Shown piece by piece: positions 52,765-63,143 of a DNA stretch of 64,000 bases (position 1 is the stretch's first letter; every line of letters begins with the position of its first letter). Origin of the DNA: Skeletonema tropicum (Eukaryota; Bacillariophyta; Thalassiosirophyceae; Thalassiosirales; Thalassiosiraceae). The notes beneath the pieces were generated by a model. The model ran no database searches, was not told the DNA's origin, and saw nothing but the letters and a program-made list of their open reading frames with translations. A program made the position numbers and the translations under genes. The stretch spans positions 4,153,963 to 4,217,962 of the forward strand of contig CM074129.1 of assembly GCA_037178625.1 (NCBI GenBank). Reading direction: 5' to 3'.

Positions 52765-55700
52765 CCAGTAGAGCCTATCGTCTTCGAAAAGAAAGAGAAA
52801 TACCACTAGAATAGGAAGGAATGAAATAGATCACCGAGTAAGTGAGGCGAACACCCGAAGGAGAGCATAAATAGTAGTAGTCATGGTCGCAGTGCCTGAC
52901 GGAGAAAAGATGGCCGAAGTGCCGGCGTAAAGTGAGACGGCCGGAGTGCCTGTAATGTTGGTAAATGAAAAAGAATAGGGACCGTGATTGACCAGGAAGA
53001 GAGATAGAAACATTTCGTATGAGAGACGACAAGAGAGCTGAAAAGGCCAGAGTAATAGACGAAAACTAATGTGCACCCAGAAGATAGGGTCACCGTTAAC
53101 TATGTGATATTAGTTAGATTAGAGTGGACGCACCTCTGACGAAAGCTGAGGGGAGATACTCTAGAAGGAGAGATGTCGAACACGATAATCAACGTGAAGT
53201 CTTTGATATCCAGGGAGACAGTCCGATAGAGGACAACTGCCGTATTCGAGGAGTAGAATACCGAAGAAAATTGAGCAGGACTAAGAGACAGATGAATAGC
53301 AAGAACAGCGGTTAACCAACAGATGCACATAAACTCTGAGAGATCGTAGAGATCTGACTTATCGGACCAGAACGAGAGTGCTCACGGTAATGAACACGGG
53401 CTGGTAATATAATAGGTTGCACGTCACGGATGTCAAGTACACTATCCAAAACCTCATGGAGAGATCTGACATGGAATCGGAGACAAGATACTATGAGATA
53501 TACAAGCATCCCTGCTTGATATACAAGCATCCCTGCTTGAGAATGAGATCAAACGTTAAACCACGACAAGTATGAATAAAAATCCTTTTGAGGGCATAAA
53601 TGCGAGAATAGTATTCGGGACTGCTCTGCATGAGAAGCCGATTGCAAATGGAAGCCGGGAAGAGGTTGATCTCAAGACATGAATATAAGCAATGTGAAAC
53701 TGAAACACAAGATGAATGCTTGAACGCTTACAGTTAGAGCAAAGCTATGACATTTAAGGTCATGGCATTTTGAGCCGACCGGCGTGATTGTTACTCTGAT
53801 GATATGTAGCGCAAGTACCTTGGCACAATTCGTGTGAACATCCCTTCATCTTAGGTCAAACCAGATCAGTGAATGGCATCCCGGGTATATTGAGTACAGG
53901 ACATCCGCAGACAGAGCTCCGTGATGTTGCGTGGAAGATGGGGAGAGAATGGCACAGAGTGTGTCATCTAACAACTCCTCCTCCAGGAAGGGAGAGGGAG
54001 AGAAAGAGAGAAATGGACAGCACTTGCTGTAAAAATAAGGAATAGGTGGCAACTCGATCATAACAAGAATAACGGCTTGTCAACAAGTACTTGATAGGGA
54101 GTAGCTTCATGCCATGTGATGAGACAGGGACAAAGACAAATTCCATGATGTTGTACATACAATATACCTTGGGATCAGCGTACAGAAGATCGTAGCAACA
54201 GAGTTGGTTACCCTGGAACTTTATGACGGAGCAAATATTAGATGCGTGTAATGGTGCACGGGCATTCAAAGTGAATCGGAAGCGAACACAAATATTAACA
54301 ATCGACAAACATTCTTATTTTGAATCGCAGGCTTGATGTGGTTGAGATGTCAAGAAATAGGAAGACCTCATCTTGGCAAAAGATCCCTCAGTATAAGCGT
54401 AGCAAATATATAGTACAAGCTATATCGCTTTGATAACAGCGGGCGCGAATACAAGCTGTAGTCTATGACAATGTGTAAGAGACAAGAAATTGGATGTAGC
54501 CAGAACAACACGACCGCGGACGTTATTATCCATCATGATGAGCCGAGGAGGTAGTTTGAAGAACGGACCGCAGACAAGGACGTTACTATCCATCATGATG
54601 AGCGGATGATAATCTAATCCGAATTGATGGAGAAACGCCCTGCGGCAAAGGGGAAACAAAGCTGAAGAGAATAGATAGATGGAGAAACGCCCTGCGGACA
54701 AGGGACGAACAAATGTACGAGAATAAGGGACGAACAAATGTAAGAGCCGTGACTACCAAGGCATAACGAAATACTCCATAGCATCTGACCAATGAGGAGT
54801 CCAGAGTGAAGGACGATTGAACAGCATGGTGAAAACAATGCGCACTGAACTGGAGACGGGTTGACATCCAAGACCGGGAGACACTCGATATGATCAAGAA
54901 TAGGGGCAGCAATACCTCGTGTAGACCAATAATTGAATGTCAAGCAGGGGAGAATATTGATACTTGACATTCCCAAGATGGCACAGAAGAGGCAGATAAA
55001 AGAGATGACACAGACGAGGCAGATAAACGAGACAGAGAAGAAGAGGCAGATAAAAGAGACAGAGAAGAAGAGGCAGATAAAAGAGATGGCATAGACGAGG
55101 CAGATAAGAGAGACAGAGACCAATGTGACAAGGAACTGCCCTCATAACAGTTGCTAATGATGCTCACGCTAATCATAGTGCAAGACGTGAAGGTACATAT
55201 GACACTACTGATGAATGTGGATTAAACACCAGATGTCAAGCTAGGAAGAACGCGATGCACGTCTTATCACCCGACATAATGGCAGAGGAAATCAACGAGG
55301 TAGTACAGACCAAGATATCGGCAGAAGAGCGCAAATGAAGAAATGATATTGAAGAACGCCTTGGGCCTTGGTCGGGTCGAATGGAAGCAACATGAGAAAG
55401 ATTGGATGACCCACAGAGCGGCTATATAGCATCAAGTTGACCTTGTATCGTGATAACTATGGTGTGAACACAGTGATACCTTACATGGGCATAATTGCGT
55501 TAGCAGAGCAGAGCAAAACATTTCCGACAAGCCGACTCGATAGCTTAGTGATTATTGTCAGTGAGTTTCATGAAACTAGGACGTTAAGACCACGCGTAGG
55601 ACCCGCAGTTGAGGTGACTGCTGACAATACTTGAGAGCAATTGCATGACAAGCACTGCGGGAGCGCCCTAACACATTTGGAGACGATTCTAGATGCATCG

Positions 55701-56429
55701 ACAACAAGCCTTCTTAGTATGAGACGACAACAACAACTAGACTTTGCATCGACCTACTTGTAGTAGGACACTCAGACTAGGGATCGCAAATTCATATTAT
55801 CAAACGATACTGGAGCTGCAAATGAGTTTGAATATATCAGGCGAGACCAATCTCAAACAGCACGAGAAGGTCTGACAGAGTACGGGGTGCCATCGATAGG
55901 TTATCGCGGACGGTTAGACGCCGATTGTGGTAGACGGAGTAAAGCCACCACAGACTTCATGAGACTGATTCGACCAATCACCAACTCGACCAACAAAAGA
56001 CTCGGCATACGGGGAGAATATGAGTGATATACCTCGCTCGTGATGCTGAAACACGAGATATAGGCCAGGCTAATGCGAGTTGAACTAGAGGCGCACTGGA
56101 CAATTTGATGCACAAATGTTAATGACTGGAACGAGGCGATATGACCGACTTAAACGAGGCGATATAACCACGACAACAAGAGACCGACTTAAAGATGTAG
56201 AGATATGCGAGCGGTGATGAGGCAATAGCAGGAGAGCCAACACCAACATACCAAGGAAGTCACACGCTGACTCTGGGAGCACGACATCCCACATGTTACA
56301 CAAGCAATACAGGCGACACATATCGGAACATAGAAGAGGTTGCGAGGAAATGATTCCTTGAACAGCCAGACGCATCATTGCCGCGAATAGAACATCCAGG
56401 CGCATCAAGGTTTGGGCTCATAAAACAGC
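52765..56429. other. Interior of the copia-like element without recognisable genes
   Basis: Should correspond to gag, protease and integrase of a copia element, but I find no Gag, protease or integrase motif in any frame. From 54521 it matches the start of the window. Several repeats of 'gaggcagataaa' and related purine-rich words occur at 54985-55110; the antisense ORFs they create (up to 169 codons) are compositional. Confidence 0.45.
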
Positions 56430-57780
56430 ACAGATACAGATCCAGATCTGTCACCCACGGGACAATGCCTACCTCATCTACATAACTGCCATTAGACGTA
56501 CCGGCCACGGATTTTTGTATGGGCAACGCACGCTTGAATTTAAGTGAGAACGTGGCTCGAAGCTAGAATCACTTGAGATAGTGAAGATAAAGGGAATGAA
56601 GTGAAGATTCGTCACTATGCGCAACATGATTTACAACGTACAGAACTATGCTTGCCAAAGGTGTATACAGGATGAAGAGTCACTCTCAAGACACGCGATT
56701 AGGGACACCATCCATCGTCCATTATGAGATAATATTGGTCGACGTAGATGACATCCTACCAAGAACCAAGAACCCGAACGAGGTGATGATTAAGCTCTGA
56801 GAAAATAACAAACGACCTCGGGCAGGAAGAAGGACATGGCAAGAGCCTCTGAGACAACACGATGAATGAGAAGTAGGAGAGAGAACTCAATCAATTAAGT
56901 ATCCAGAACGATAGAACTAGACACCGGACTACAGCGGTGAAAGAGGTAAAGATACCAGCAACTCATTTCTGTACGACGATCAATTTTGACTTGGACCGTC
57001 TCTACGATGTGGTCAAAGCATCTCGTGACACTCGGGCATACAGAACCGAGATGCATATGAGGAGTTACATTGAAAGGATGCACTCGGGCATACAGAACCG
57101 CGATGCATATGAGGAGTTACTTTAAAAGGATGTACATTGAAAGGTATTTACGTTTACGGGGAGACCGTAGAGGCTAGTGAAGATTGATCCAGCCGGTATG
57201 TAGGGATCATTTTGACCGCACTTCGTCTTGGACACCTCGAAAGCTGTTTACGGAATTATACGTTACCTGGATAGGTATCCAGATAGGAGACTTGCTATGT
57301 CTACAATGCATGTCGAAGAAGCCCCAAAGCATAGCACAGATTGGAAGGATTTTTACGGGAGACGATTGAGGAAGACCCAGCGGAAATACCAGTTCCGTTG
57401 GGAGAGAAGGCGAGGATCAGAATCTTATCGTTCAATAAACAAGAAGCAGAGTACGGTTGAATTTACAAATCTTGGAGCCGACACCGAGATGGTAACGATG
57501 CGCTTCGCGAGAGGTTTGACAGTTGCACTGAAGATCAACCTAAAGATGTTCGCTGTACCAACTGACTGAGCACATTCGCGGTACCAATTGACTGAACACC
57601 TGATTTCTTTTGTGACAATGACAGTATGGTGAAGGTTACGAATACTCCAACATCCGCTACAAAACTCAGTCAGACACCTTATCATCAAGGGGGAGTACAC
57701 CGCAACAGGAACTTTACAATGTCGATAATACCTCCTGGACGGAGCCAACTACTCGGACACACTCAAGAAGATATCACCTT
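56430..57780 (+). pseudogene. copia-type pol relic in copy 2
   Basis: Same order of motifs as at 1890-3330: YEIILVDVDDIL at 56723-56758, ITNDLG-like words after it (here also interrupted), then a 113-codon open stretch (57228-57569) with AVYGIIRYLDRYPD, HSTDWKDFYG and NKKQSTVEFTNLGADTEMV, and CDNDSMVKV with PTSATK from 57608. The last parts align with copia RNase H (KKQ.TV..S..EAE, then DN.S..). The Tyr-to-Asp change in the catalytic box and the stop after KIKGMK are shared with copy 1. Confidence 0.6.
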
Positions 57781-57896
57781 TATACAAGAGGATTCAACTT
57801 TATATTACCCAAATCAGTGCACGATAGTGGATGAGAAGATTTCCAATGAGACTTAGCTTTATGAATCGCAAGCGTAAGCTTACAATTCACGGGGAG

Positions 57897-58069
57897 CGTT
57901 TCGTGTAGCACAGAACGTCTCATTCCCTTAGACGATCACTCACTTCTCACCAATCTTTATCCTTGTTATGTATCCTTACCATGTAATTATATTATTAGTT
58001 GATGTTATCGCAGTAGTACTGATTAGTTTGTATATTACGTAATCATTAACGTAGTGTGAGAAACGAATC
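57897..58069 (+). repeat. 3' LTR of the copia-like element
   Basis: 173 bp, one base longer than the 5' LTR (CCTTGTT against CCTGTT near 57960). Preceded by CGGGGAG and followed by GCCTC. Confidence 0.85.
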
Positions 58070-58074
58070 GCCTC

Positions 58075-59439
58075 TCTATCTGACATCGACATCGACTCTG
58101 TACCACCAAACACATCATGTTGCTGTAATGGCATTCAACCTAACATAGAGAACAATAATGATGCCATCAATGATATCAATGATGATGGCAGCCAAGCCGC
58201 CTACCCATCTCAATGCCCCTTGCACCACACAACAACTGCTCCATCTCATGTCACGCTAAAATTACTTGACGCATATCCGAATGCAGCACGAGAGAAGGAT
58301 TTGCAGTCTTCTGCTTCCATGGCGGCAATTGTGGCGGTAGATGATGAGTTTCAATGAGTTGGTGAGGTGTTATCAGGAGAGTTTGTGGGTTCTGGATGAT
58401 AGTGGGCGGACTGCTATGGAGCTGGTGGAGATATTGCAGTTGATGATGATGCAAGATGATGATGAGGTGGAGGAAGGACGTCAACTGGTTGAGATGAAGC
58501 GTGAGGATGACTTAGAGACAAAAGTGGAGAAAGAGCAGTGTCATGATGAGCAGAGTCACAATGATGAGCAGCATCAATATCAACAACAGCTAGAGCGTCA
58601 CACGTCAAAAGAACTAGCGAGGAGAAAAAGTAAGCAGCAACAGCAACAACAGGATGAGTACAAGTCCATCTACGACTTGCTTTCTCAGAGAGTTGCTCCA
58701 ACGAGCACTAGTCCACCTATTCCCAGGCAGTGTCGACAGAGTCAGATTATCCGTCGATCAAAGAGACCATGAGTAAAGTATTCTCCATAAGAACAGAGGG
58801 AAGAGCCTTCGACAGAGAAAAGCCTTTTACAGTATCGGATTATGCTTCCTTCAAACAGACCAGCAAAGTACTCTCAATAAGAAAAGAGGGTAATAGAGAC
58901 GACCAAGGTTCCGTCGATAGAGACAAGCTTCTTGCAGAGATTACCATAATGGAAAGGCATCCCAGGAAGAAGAAGACCTTGCGCTTAGTTCCGAACACAA
59001 TACAGAAGACCTCGCGCTTAGTTCTGAGCATAATAAAGCGTTGCATCGTATCGATGAAGATAGAAGATATGACGATATATTTCATGATTTGTCGGGTTCA
59101 TTTGACAAAGATAATGAAGCTGCAATGATAACTGCCAAGCTTCTTTCTCCATGTACCATAGTGAAGACACAAGCATCTTTGGCAGGATAGCAGATACATT
59201 GACTGTGACAAAAAGAAACGAAAAAAACAATACCACGAAGCGACCTTTGTCTAGGCTTGGGTTCAATAGAAGAAGCAAGAGAAAGAAGAATGGAGCATTG
59301 GATGGGCAAGTTCTTTCTCCGTGTACTGAAGACACAAGCATCTTTTTCTAATCTGGATTCATTTGACAAAGATGATGATTATCAAGTTCTTCGAATCTTG
59401 GCATCAAGAGAAGAAGAAAGAAAGGGAATGGAGCATTAA
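58075..59439 (+). pseudogene. Ankyrin-like gene, remainder after the copia insertion
   Basis: The frame from 51335 continues here as SDIDIDSVPPNTSCC and reads LKLLDAYPNAAREKD, a phrase typical of diatom ankyrin-repeat proteins, up to a stop near 58353. An overlapping frame (58341-58772) goes on with ELVRCYQESLWVLDDSGRTAMEL, also ankyrin-like, then a long acidic and Gln-rich region. A third frame (from about 58730) has two repeats, VSTESDYPSIKETMSKVFSIR and VSDYASFKQTSKVLSIRKEG. A fourth has EDLALSSEHN twice and FDKDNEAAMI, and the last ends at 59439. At least four frame breaks plus the insertion make it non-functional. Its normal role is unknown; ankyrin repeats bind proteins. Confidence 0.6.
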
Positions 59440-59464
59440 CTGACCTAGCGAGTACAATGGGGAG

Positions 59465-59676
59465 AACTCATGAGTCAAGACAAACATGAAATTGGAATTC
59501 GTGCTATGCATAGAGCACTGCACTGAGTCTCGTATCGCGCAAGTGCGGGTCTTACTCTAAAGGGCAAAGTTAATTAGATTGAAGAGAAATTATCTTAGTC
59601 AATCTACTCGCTTATACTTTATATACTTTATCCCAGAATCAGCGAGCTCAATAACGTCATCCCATGTAGGAGCACC
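59465..59676 (+). repeat. Dispersed segment downstream of a gene, copy 2
   Basis: Matches 42863-43106, beginning CTCATGAGTCAAGACAAACA, with two deletions relative to copy 1. It ends at CATCCCATGTAGGAGCACC. As in copy 1 it starts about 25 bp after a stop codon. Confidence 0.7.
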
Positions 59677-59786
59677 AACCAAAACTCAACAAACCGCTCC
59701 CTCTAACAATTGTCCCACACAGATGATCTCAACTTGTTCGGCTTCCAGAGCGGCACCTATCTCTCTGCCATGAAGCTGCCTTATAT

Positions 59787-61478
59787 TCATCCTCGTTTGG
59801 CTACTATCAAAGCATTTTGTGGGGTGACATCGCTGGAACAATAATGACACAAGCTCGCATCAGCAGTGATGTAGTCTTGCTCAGCAGACGATCTTCGAAA
59901 CAAATGCTTTCTGATGTATTCGGTTCTGCCATAGTCGATCAATCTTTGACAAGCTCTTCCTAAACCTTTGCCTCCACAAGCAAGACCCAGCTGTTTCACT
60001 ACAACATAGATATTCTGGCTCTTAACACCAATGTTATGTTCATCATCATCATCATCAACCGCAGCGCTCCGCGGATGATCACTATCTTCCAATACGGAAG
60101 CAGACGTCCACCTTCTTAATTGATCGAAATCACTCCCCGAAAACGCTGACAAACCTCCCATTCCTCGAAACAATTCCAAGAAGGAATCTCTTCCCACATA
60201 ATCGTTCCAAGTACACAGTCCATGACAACAGGTCGCCATAACACAACCGTCGACTGCTCCAGATCGAGCGATATCACGTAGAGATTTCAAAGCTAAATCA
60301 GTCCCAGCTCCACATAAATGCTTTGCAACTACTATTGATCGCCTCTTCCCCGACTTCTTCGTGAGAAATGGCAATGCAGTTGACATGTGAACGTGAGCCA
60401 AGTCACATTTAATCCTCGAAACTTCGACTCGATCAAGTCTCAGAGAATCATCATTATCTTGCGATGCATCTCCAGTGGCTGTGCGAATCTTCGTCTCGGC
60501 CTTACCACGAGTGCCTGATCTTTCAACAAGATATAGCTTTACTTTGGATGATGAAGCAGTATTCTGAGTTTGAGCTGCACCCATTGCACCGGCAGTTACC
60601 AAGCCCAGCATGCCCCTACCTGCGCCCATTTCTATAACCGAGTGTTCACAATCATCATCATCTGCTGCTTCAGGAATCAATCCATTTTTACGAACATGCC
60701 CTAGAATACTTTGAAGTTGATGCAAATGACGTGGCCCTCCAGCCTTGACTCGATGTTTTGCTATATCTTTTGCTACGCCCTCTTCTGCACTCGAAAGATC
60801 AACTTCTGGTAATGCATTATAAATGTCCTCTTCAGTGATGTTCATGAGAATATCTTTTGATAAATTATCATCATCGCTAGAGTTTCCTCGTTTCTTCTGA
60901 TCATTATTTCTTGACGCAGCTGATGGAAATAACGAACAAAATACTCTCAAAACAGCCATTGCCAATTGCTGCGCTCGAGCAAGATCAGTAGTTGTTTCAT
61001 CTCGATTTCCCCCCACATCATCATCATCATCATCATTATTCTTCCCCTCGTCTCCAAGATCACCAAAGCCGCCAGTATTAGTACCCTCCTTATAATATTC
61101 TCTCGAGCAAGTTTCTTCCCTCTCCTTTGCAGCAGGGCACACCAATACATGCTTGGCTAATGCTGATTCAAATATCATGTGTGATGGATCAATTGGGCAT
61201 GGAATTCGAGCGCCTCTATCTTTCCTCTTCTTTTTGATGTTGCGTTTTGTTTCATCAGATGATGGCTCTACATCATCACTAGCTCGTTTACGAATACAAA
61301 CCCCCTCTTCTTCGATAAGATGGAAGTGATTTCCGCAGTAGATTTGGTTTGGTGCAGGCATTTGTCGACAATATCTTCGTTTTTTCTCATTGTACGCGTG
61401 GCATCGGTCCCAGTTGTCGGGGAGTTGTGGTGGCCGTGCCGTTTCTTCTTTTTCCTTAGTTGATTGGATGCTGCTCAT
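59787..61478 (-). CDS. TRM13: tRNA 2'-O-methyltransferase TRM13
   Basis: TRM13 (TRMT13) methylates the 2'-hydroxyl of nucleotide 4 in the acceptor stem of some tRNAs, using S-adenosylmethionine. The ATG at 61478 gives 563 residues. A CCCH zinc finger lies at C26, C37, C48 and H51, and a CHHC (U11-48K-type) finger at C94, H100, H110 and C114, the two N-terminal modules of the family. The methyltransferase domain covers about 225-555: VIEMGAGRGMLGLV is the SAM-binding loop, KHLCGAGTDLALKSL and MATCCHGLCTWNDYVG are diagnostic for TRM13. Acidic low-complexity insertions (DDDDDD near 150) are typical of this genome. No intron is needed. It is likely nuclear or cytosolic, a single-copy housekeeping gene. 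Confidence 0.95.
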   Translation of the reverse strand: MSSIQSTKEKEETARPPQLPDNWDRCHAYNEKKRRYCRQMPAPNQIYCGNHFHLIEEEGVCIRKRASDDVEPSSDETKRNIKKKRKDRGARIPCPIDPSHMIFESALAKHVLVCPAAKEREETCSREYYKEGTNTGGFGDLGDEGKNNDDDDDDVGGNRDETTTDLARAQQLAMAVLRVFCSLFPSAASRNNDQKKRGNSSDDDNLSKDILMNITEEDIYNALPEVDLSSAEEGVAKDIAKHRVKAGGPRHLHQLQSILGHVRKNGLIPEAADDDDCEHSVIEMGAGRGMLGLVTAGAMGAAQTQNTASSSKVKLYLVERSGTRGKAETKIRTATGDASQDNDDSLRLDRVEVSRIKCDLAHVHMSTALPFLTKKSGKRRSIVVAKHLCGAGTDLALKSLRDIARSGAVDGCVMATCCHGLCTWNDYVGRDSFLELFRGMGGLSAFSGSDFDQLRRWTSASVLEDSDHPRSAAVDDDDDEHNIGVKSQNIYVVVKQLGLACGGKGLGRACQRLIDYGRTEYIRKHLFRRSSAEQDYITADASLCHYCSSDVTPQNALIVAKRG

Positions 61479-61577
61479 TTTTTACTCCAACAACAATATA
61501 AAATGAAGAGGTAAGGCGGTGACTCCTATTCCACTCAAGAGTACAAGAGTGAGATTGTTGATTGATGGTGGTGGCGT

Positions 61578-62354
61578 GGATAAATAAATAGGGTATGTCA
61601 CAAGGAGTGTGACGCTTACCGTCTCGGGGGCAAACTCAACTTTGTCACAAGGGCCATTTTTACAGATTCCTACCTTGTACCTAATACTGATCAGCAGTGA
61701 TCACCGAACGCACACAAATTTACCTAAGTACCATAAGGGTGCCCGCTACGACTTTTAATTCCCTAAGATTGAATCTCGCTTGCCTCGTCGTTTCCCGTCA
61801 TTGCAAGCTCGAACTGGTCATTCACCGCTCAAGCAACGGCAACCATGGTCGACGTTGCCGCCGCTGAAATAGACCATGTTAATAGCCGTAATATCGGACG
61901 ATTGGTGGCTGATCGTTACTATGGATTATTATGTTGATATTATCGTGCTTGGATCCACCAGAAACGCTCCATGGGACGTTCAATAAGCACTGTTCAGTGG
62001 CCGACGCTCGACGGACGTCACCGTCAAATATTGCCTCCGTGCTGCCTCCCCTCGGCAGATTTGGCAGCGGCGAGGGCTTCAAAACATACATAATAATTAA
62101 TTGTAACGATCAGCCACCGGTCGTCCCATATTACGGCTAATAACTTGGTCTATTTCAGCGGCGGCAATAACATGACCATGGCTGCCTGCCTCGGCAGCGT
62201 TGGTGCTGTTCATCATGATGTTCGGACCGGCACTGACTTTCGCAGTTGAGTTTGCCCCCGAGATAGACGGTAAATCCTCTTTGATTTTTTTACGCGTAAA
62301 CGTCGCGGTGGAGATTTCCCGCCAAATTTTGAGTCAAACCCTATTTATTTACCC
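61578..62354. mobile_element. Foldback element, copy 2
   Basis: Related to 28196-29142. Ends GGATAAATAAATAGGGT and, inverted, ACCCTATTTATTTACCC. Inner arms (61857-61930 and 62090-62160) are inverted repeats with segments such as GCCGCCGCTGAAATAGACC. The core of about 150 bp is in the opposite orientation to that of copy 1. The right arm contains TTTCCCGCCAAA (62315-62326), an E2F-type site. No ORF is convincing. Confidence 0.75.
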
Positions 62355-62417
62355 TTGCTTACTTATGGGTGGAGCAGGAAGATCATCTTCAGTGTAAAGG
62401 CAGTGTGACTTGCTAAT

Positions 62418-62763
62418 GTGTCGCAACGGGACCGGACACAAAAAAGAAAAAAATCGGACACACACTGCTCAAAAAGCGTCCACTCACTCTTCACGACACT
62501 CACGGTATGTATGAGACACTGGCAGCAAGTAAAAAATTGCGCCTATTGATAACACTATTGTCCTCACGCAGGAATGATTACCACAGCACGAGTGGAGAGC
62601 GCAGCGATACATGAGAGTGTTGGGTAATCATGACTGTTGTTAATTATTATCTTTTCCTGCAAGTGCGCTGAGCCGAGTTAAGTCTTGGTTCATCGTTTGT
62701 GGCCTCCTTTTGAGCAGTGTGTGCTTGTCCGATCTTTTTTGCGCTCGGCCCGAGTCACGACAC
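62418..62763. mobile_element. Second foldback element with long imperfect arms
   Basis: The left arm starts GTGTCGCAACGGGACCGGAC; the right arm ends with the inverted counterpart (GGCCCGAGTCACGACAC). Both contain ATCGGACA...CACACTGCTCAAAA (62456-62475, with the complement near 62707-62730). No coding content. It is independent of the element to its left. Confidence 0.6.
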
Positions 62764-62806
62764 AGTCAGGTCGGGCACTCGTGTTCATTGCGCTGATCGT
62801 TTCTCA

Positions 62807-62908
62807 CACCGTCCGTGCGCGACACAAAACTCGTGACCTTATGTCTTCACTCGCGGCAAGCGCTCGTGAAGACATAAAATCACTTGTTTGTGTCCCGCAC
62901 GGACGGTG
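62807..62908. repeat. Long imperfect palindrome
   Basis: Arms of about 43 bp: CACCGTCCGTGCG...ACACAAAACTCGTGACCTTATGTCTTCA against its near-complement ending CGCACGGACGGTG, with a short spacer. As RNA it would form a long hairpin. Confidence 0.75.
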
Positions 62909-63000
62909 TTCGAAAACGACGCCGCGCAACTCACATTTGCGATTTACGAAAGGAAACGGATCCAACGCAAGAAAAGCGGTATTCAAATCTGTCACATCTA

Positions 63001-63143
63001 GGGACACTCAGGGACACTCACCGCGAGTGTCCCTGACTGTCCCTGAGTGTCCCCGGCTGTCCCCGACTATCCCTGAATGTCCCTCACTGTCCCTCACTGT
63101 CCCTGACTATCCCTGAGTGTCCCTACTGTCTCTGAGTGTCCTC
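63001..63143. repeat. 10-bp minisatellite (TGTCCCTGAC type)
   Basis: About twelve degenerate copies of TGTCCCTGAC/G in one orientation, preceded by two copies in the opposite orientation (GGGACACTCA). A CCGCG spacer makes the junction palindromic (GGGACACTC and GAGTGTCCC). Confidence 0.9.

Larger units (their letters stand above)
51336..58069 (+). mobile_element. Non-autonomous copia-like LTR element, copy 2
   Basis: 6734 bp bounded by LTRs of 172 and 173 bp (51336-51507, 57897-58069) that differ by one 1-base indel, and flanked by the target duplication GCCTC (51331-51335 and 58070-58074). The leader (51.7-52.8 kb) is filled with arrays of short stem-loops. The middle has no convincing ORF. 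The 3' third carries a broken copia pol (RT and RNase H). A purine tract CGGGGAG precedes the 3' LTR. Because the copy at 1-3542 shares the same defects, the element seems to have spread after losing its enzymes, like a large retrotransposon derivative. It interrupts an ankyrin-like gene. Confidence 0.9.

Noticed and set aside
54614..55123. Antisense ORF of 169 codons in the copia-like element, also at 96-611
   Set aside because: Leu/Ser/Cys-rich translation of purine-rich short repeats; copies differ by indels that change the frame, so no coding constraint is visible.
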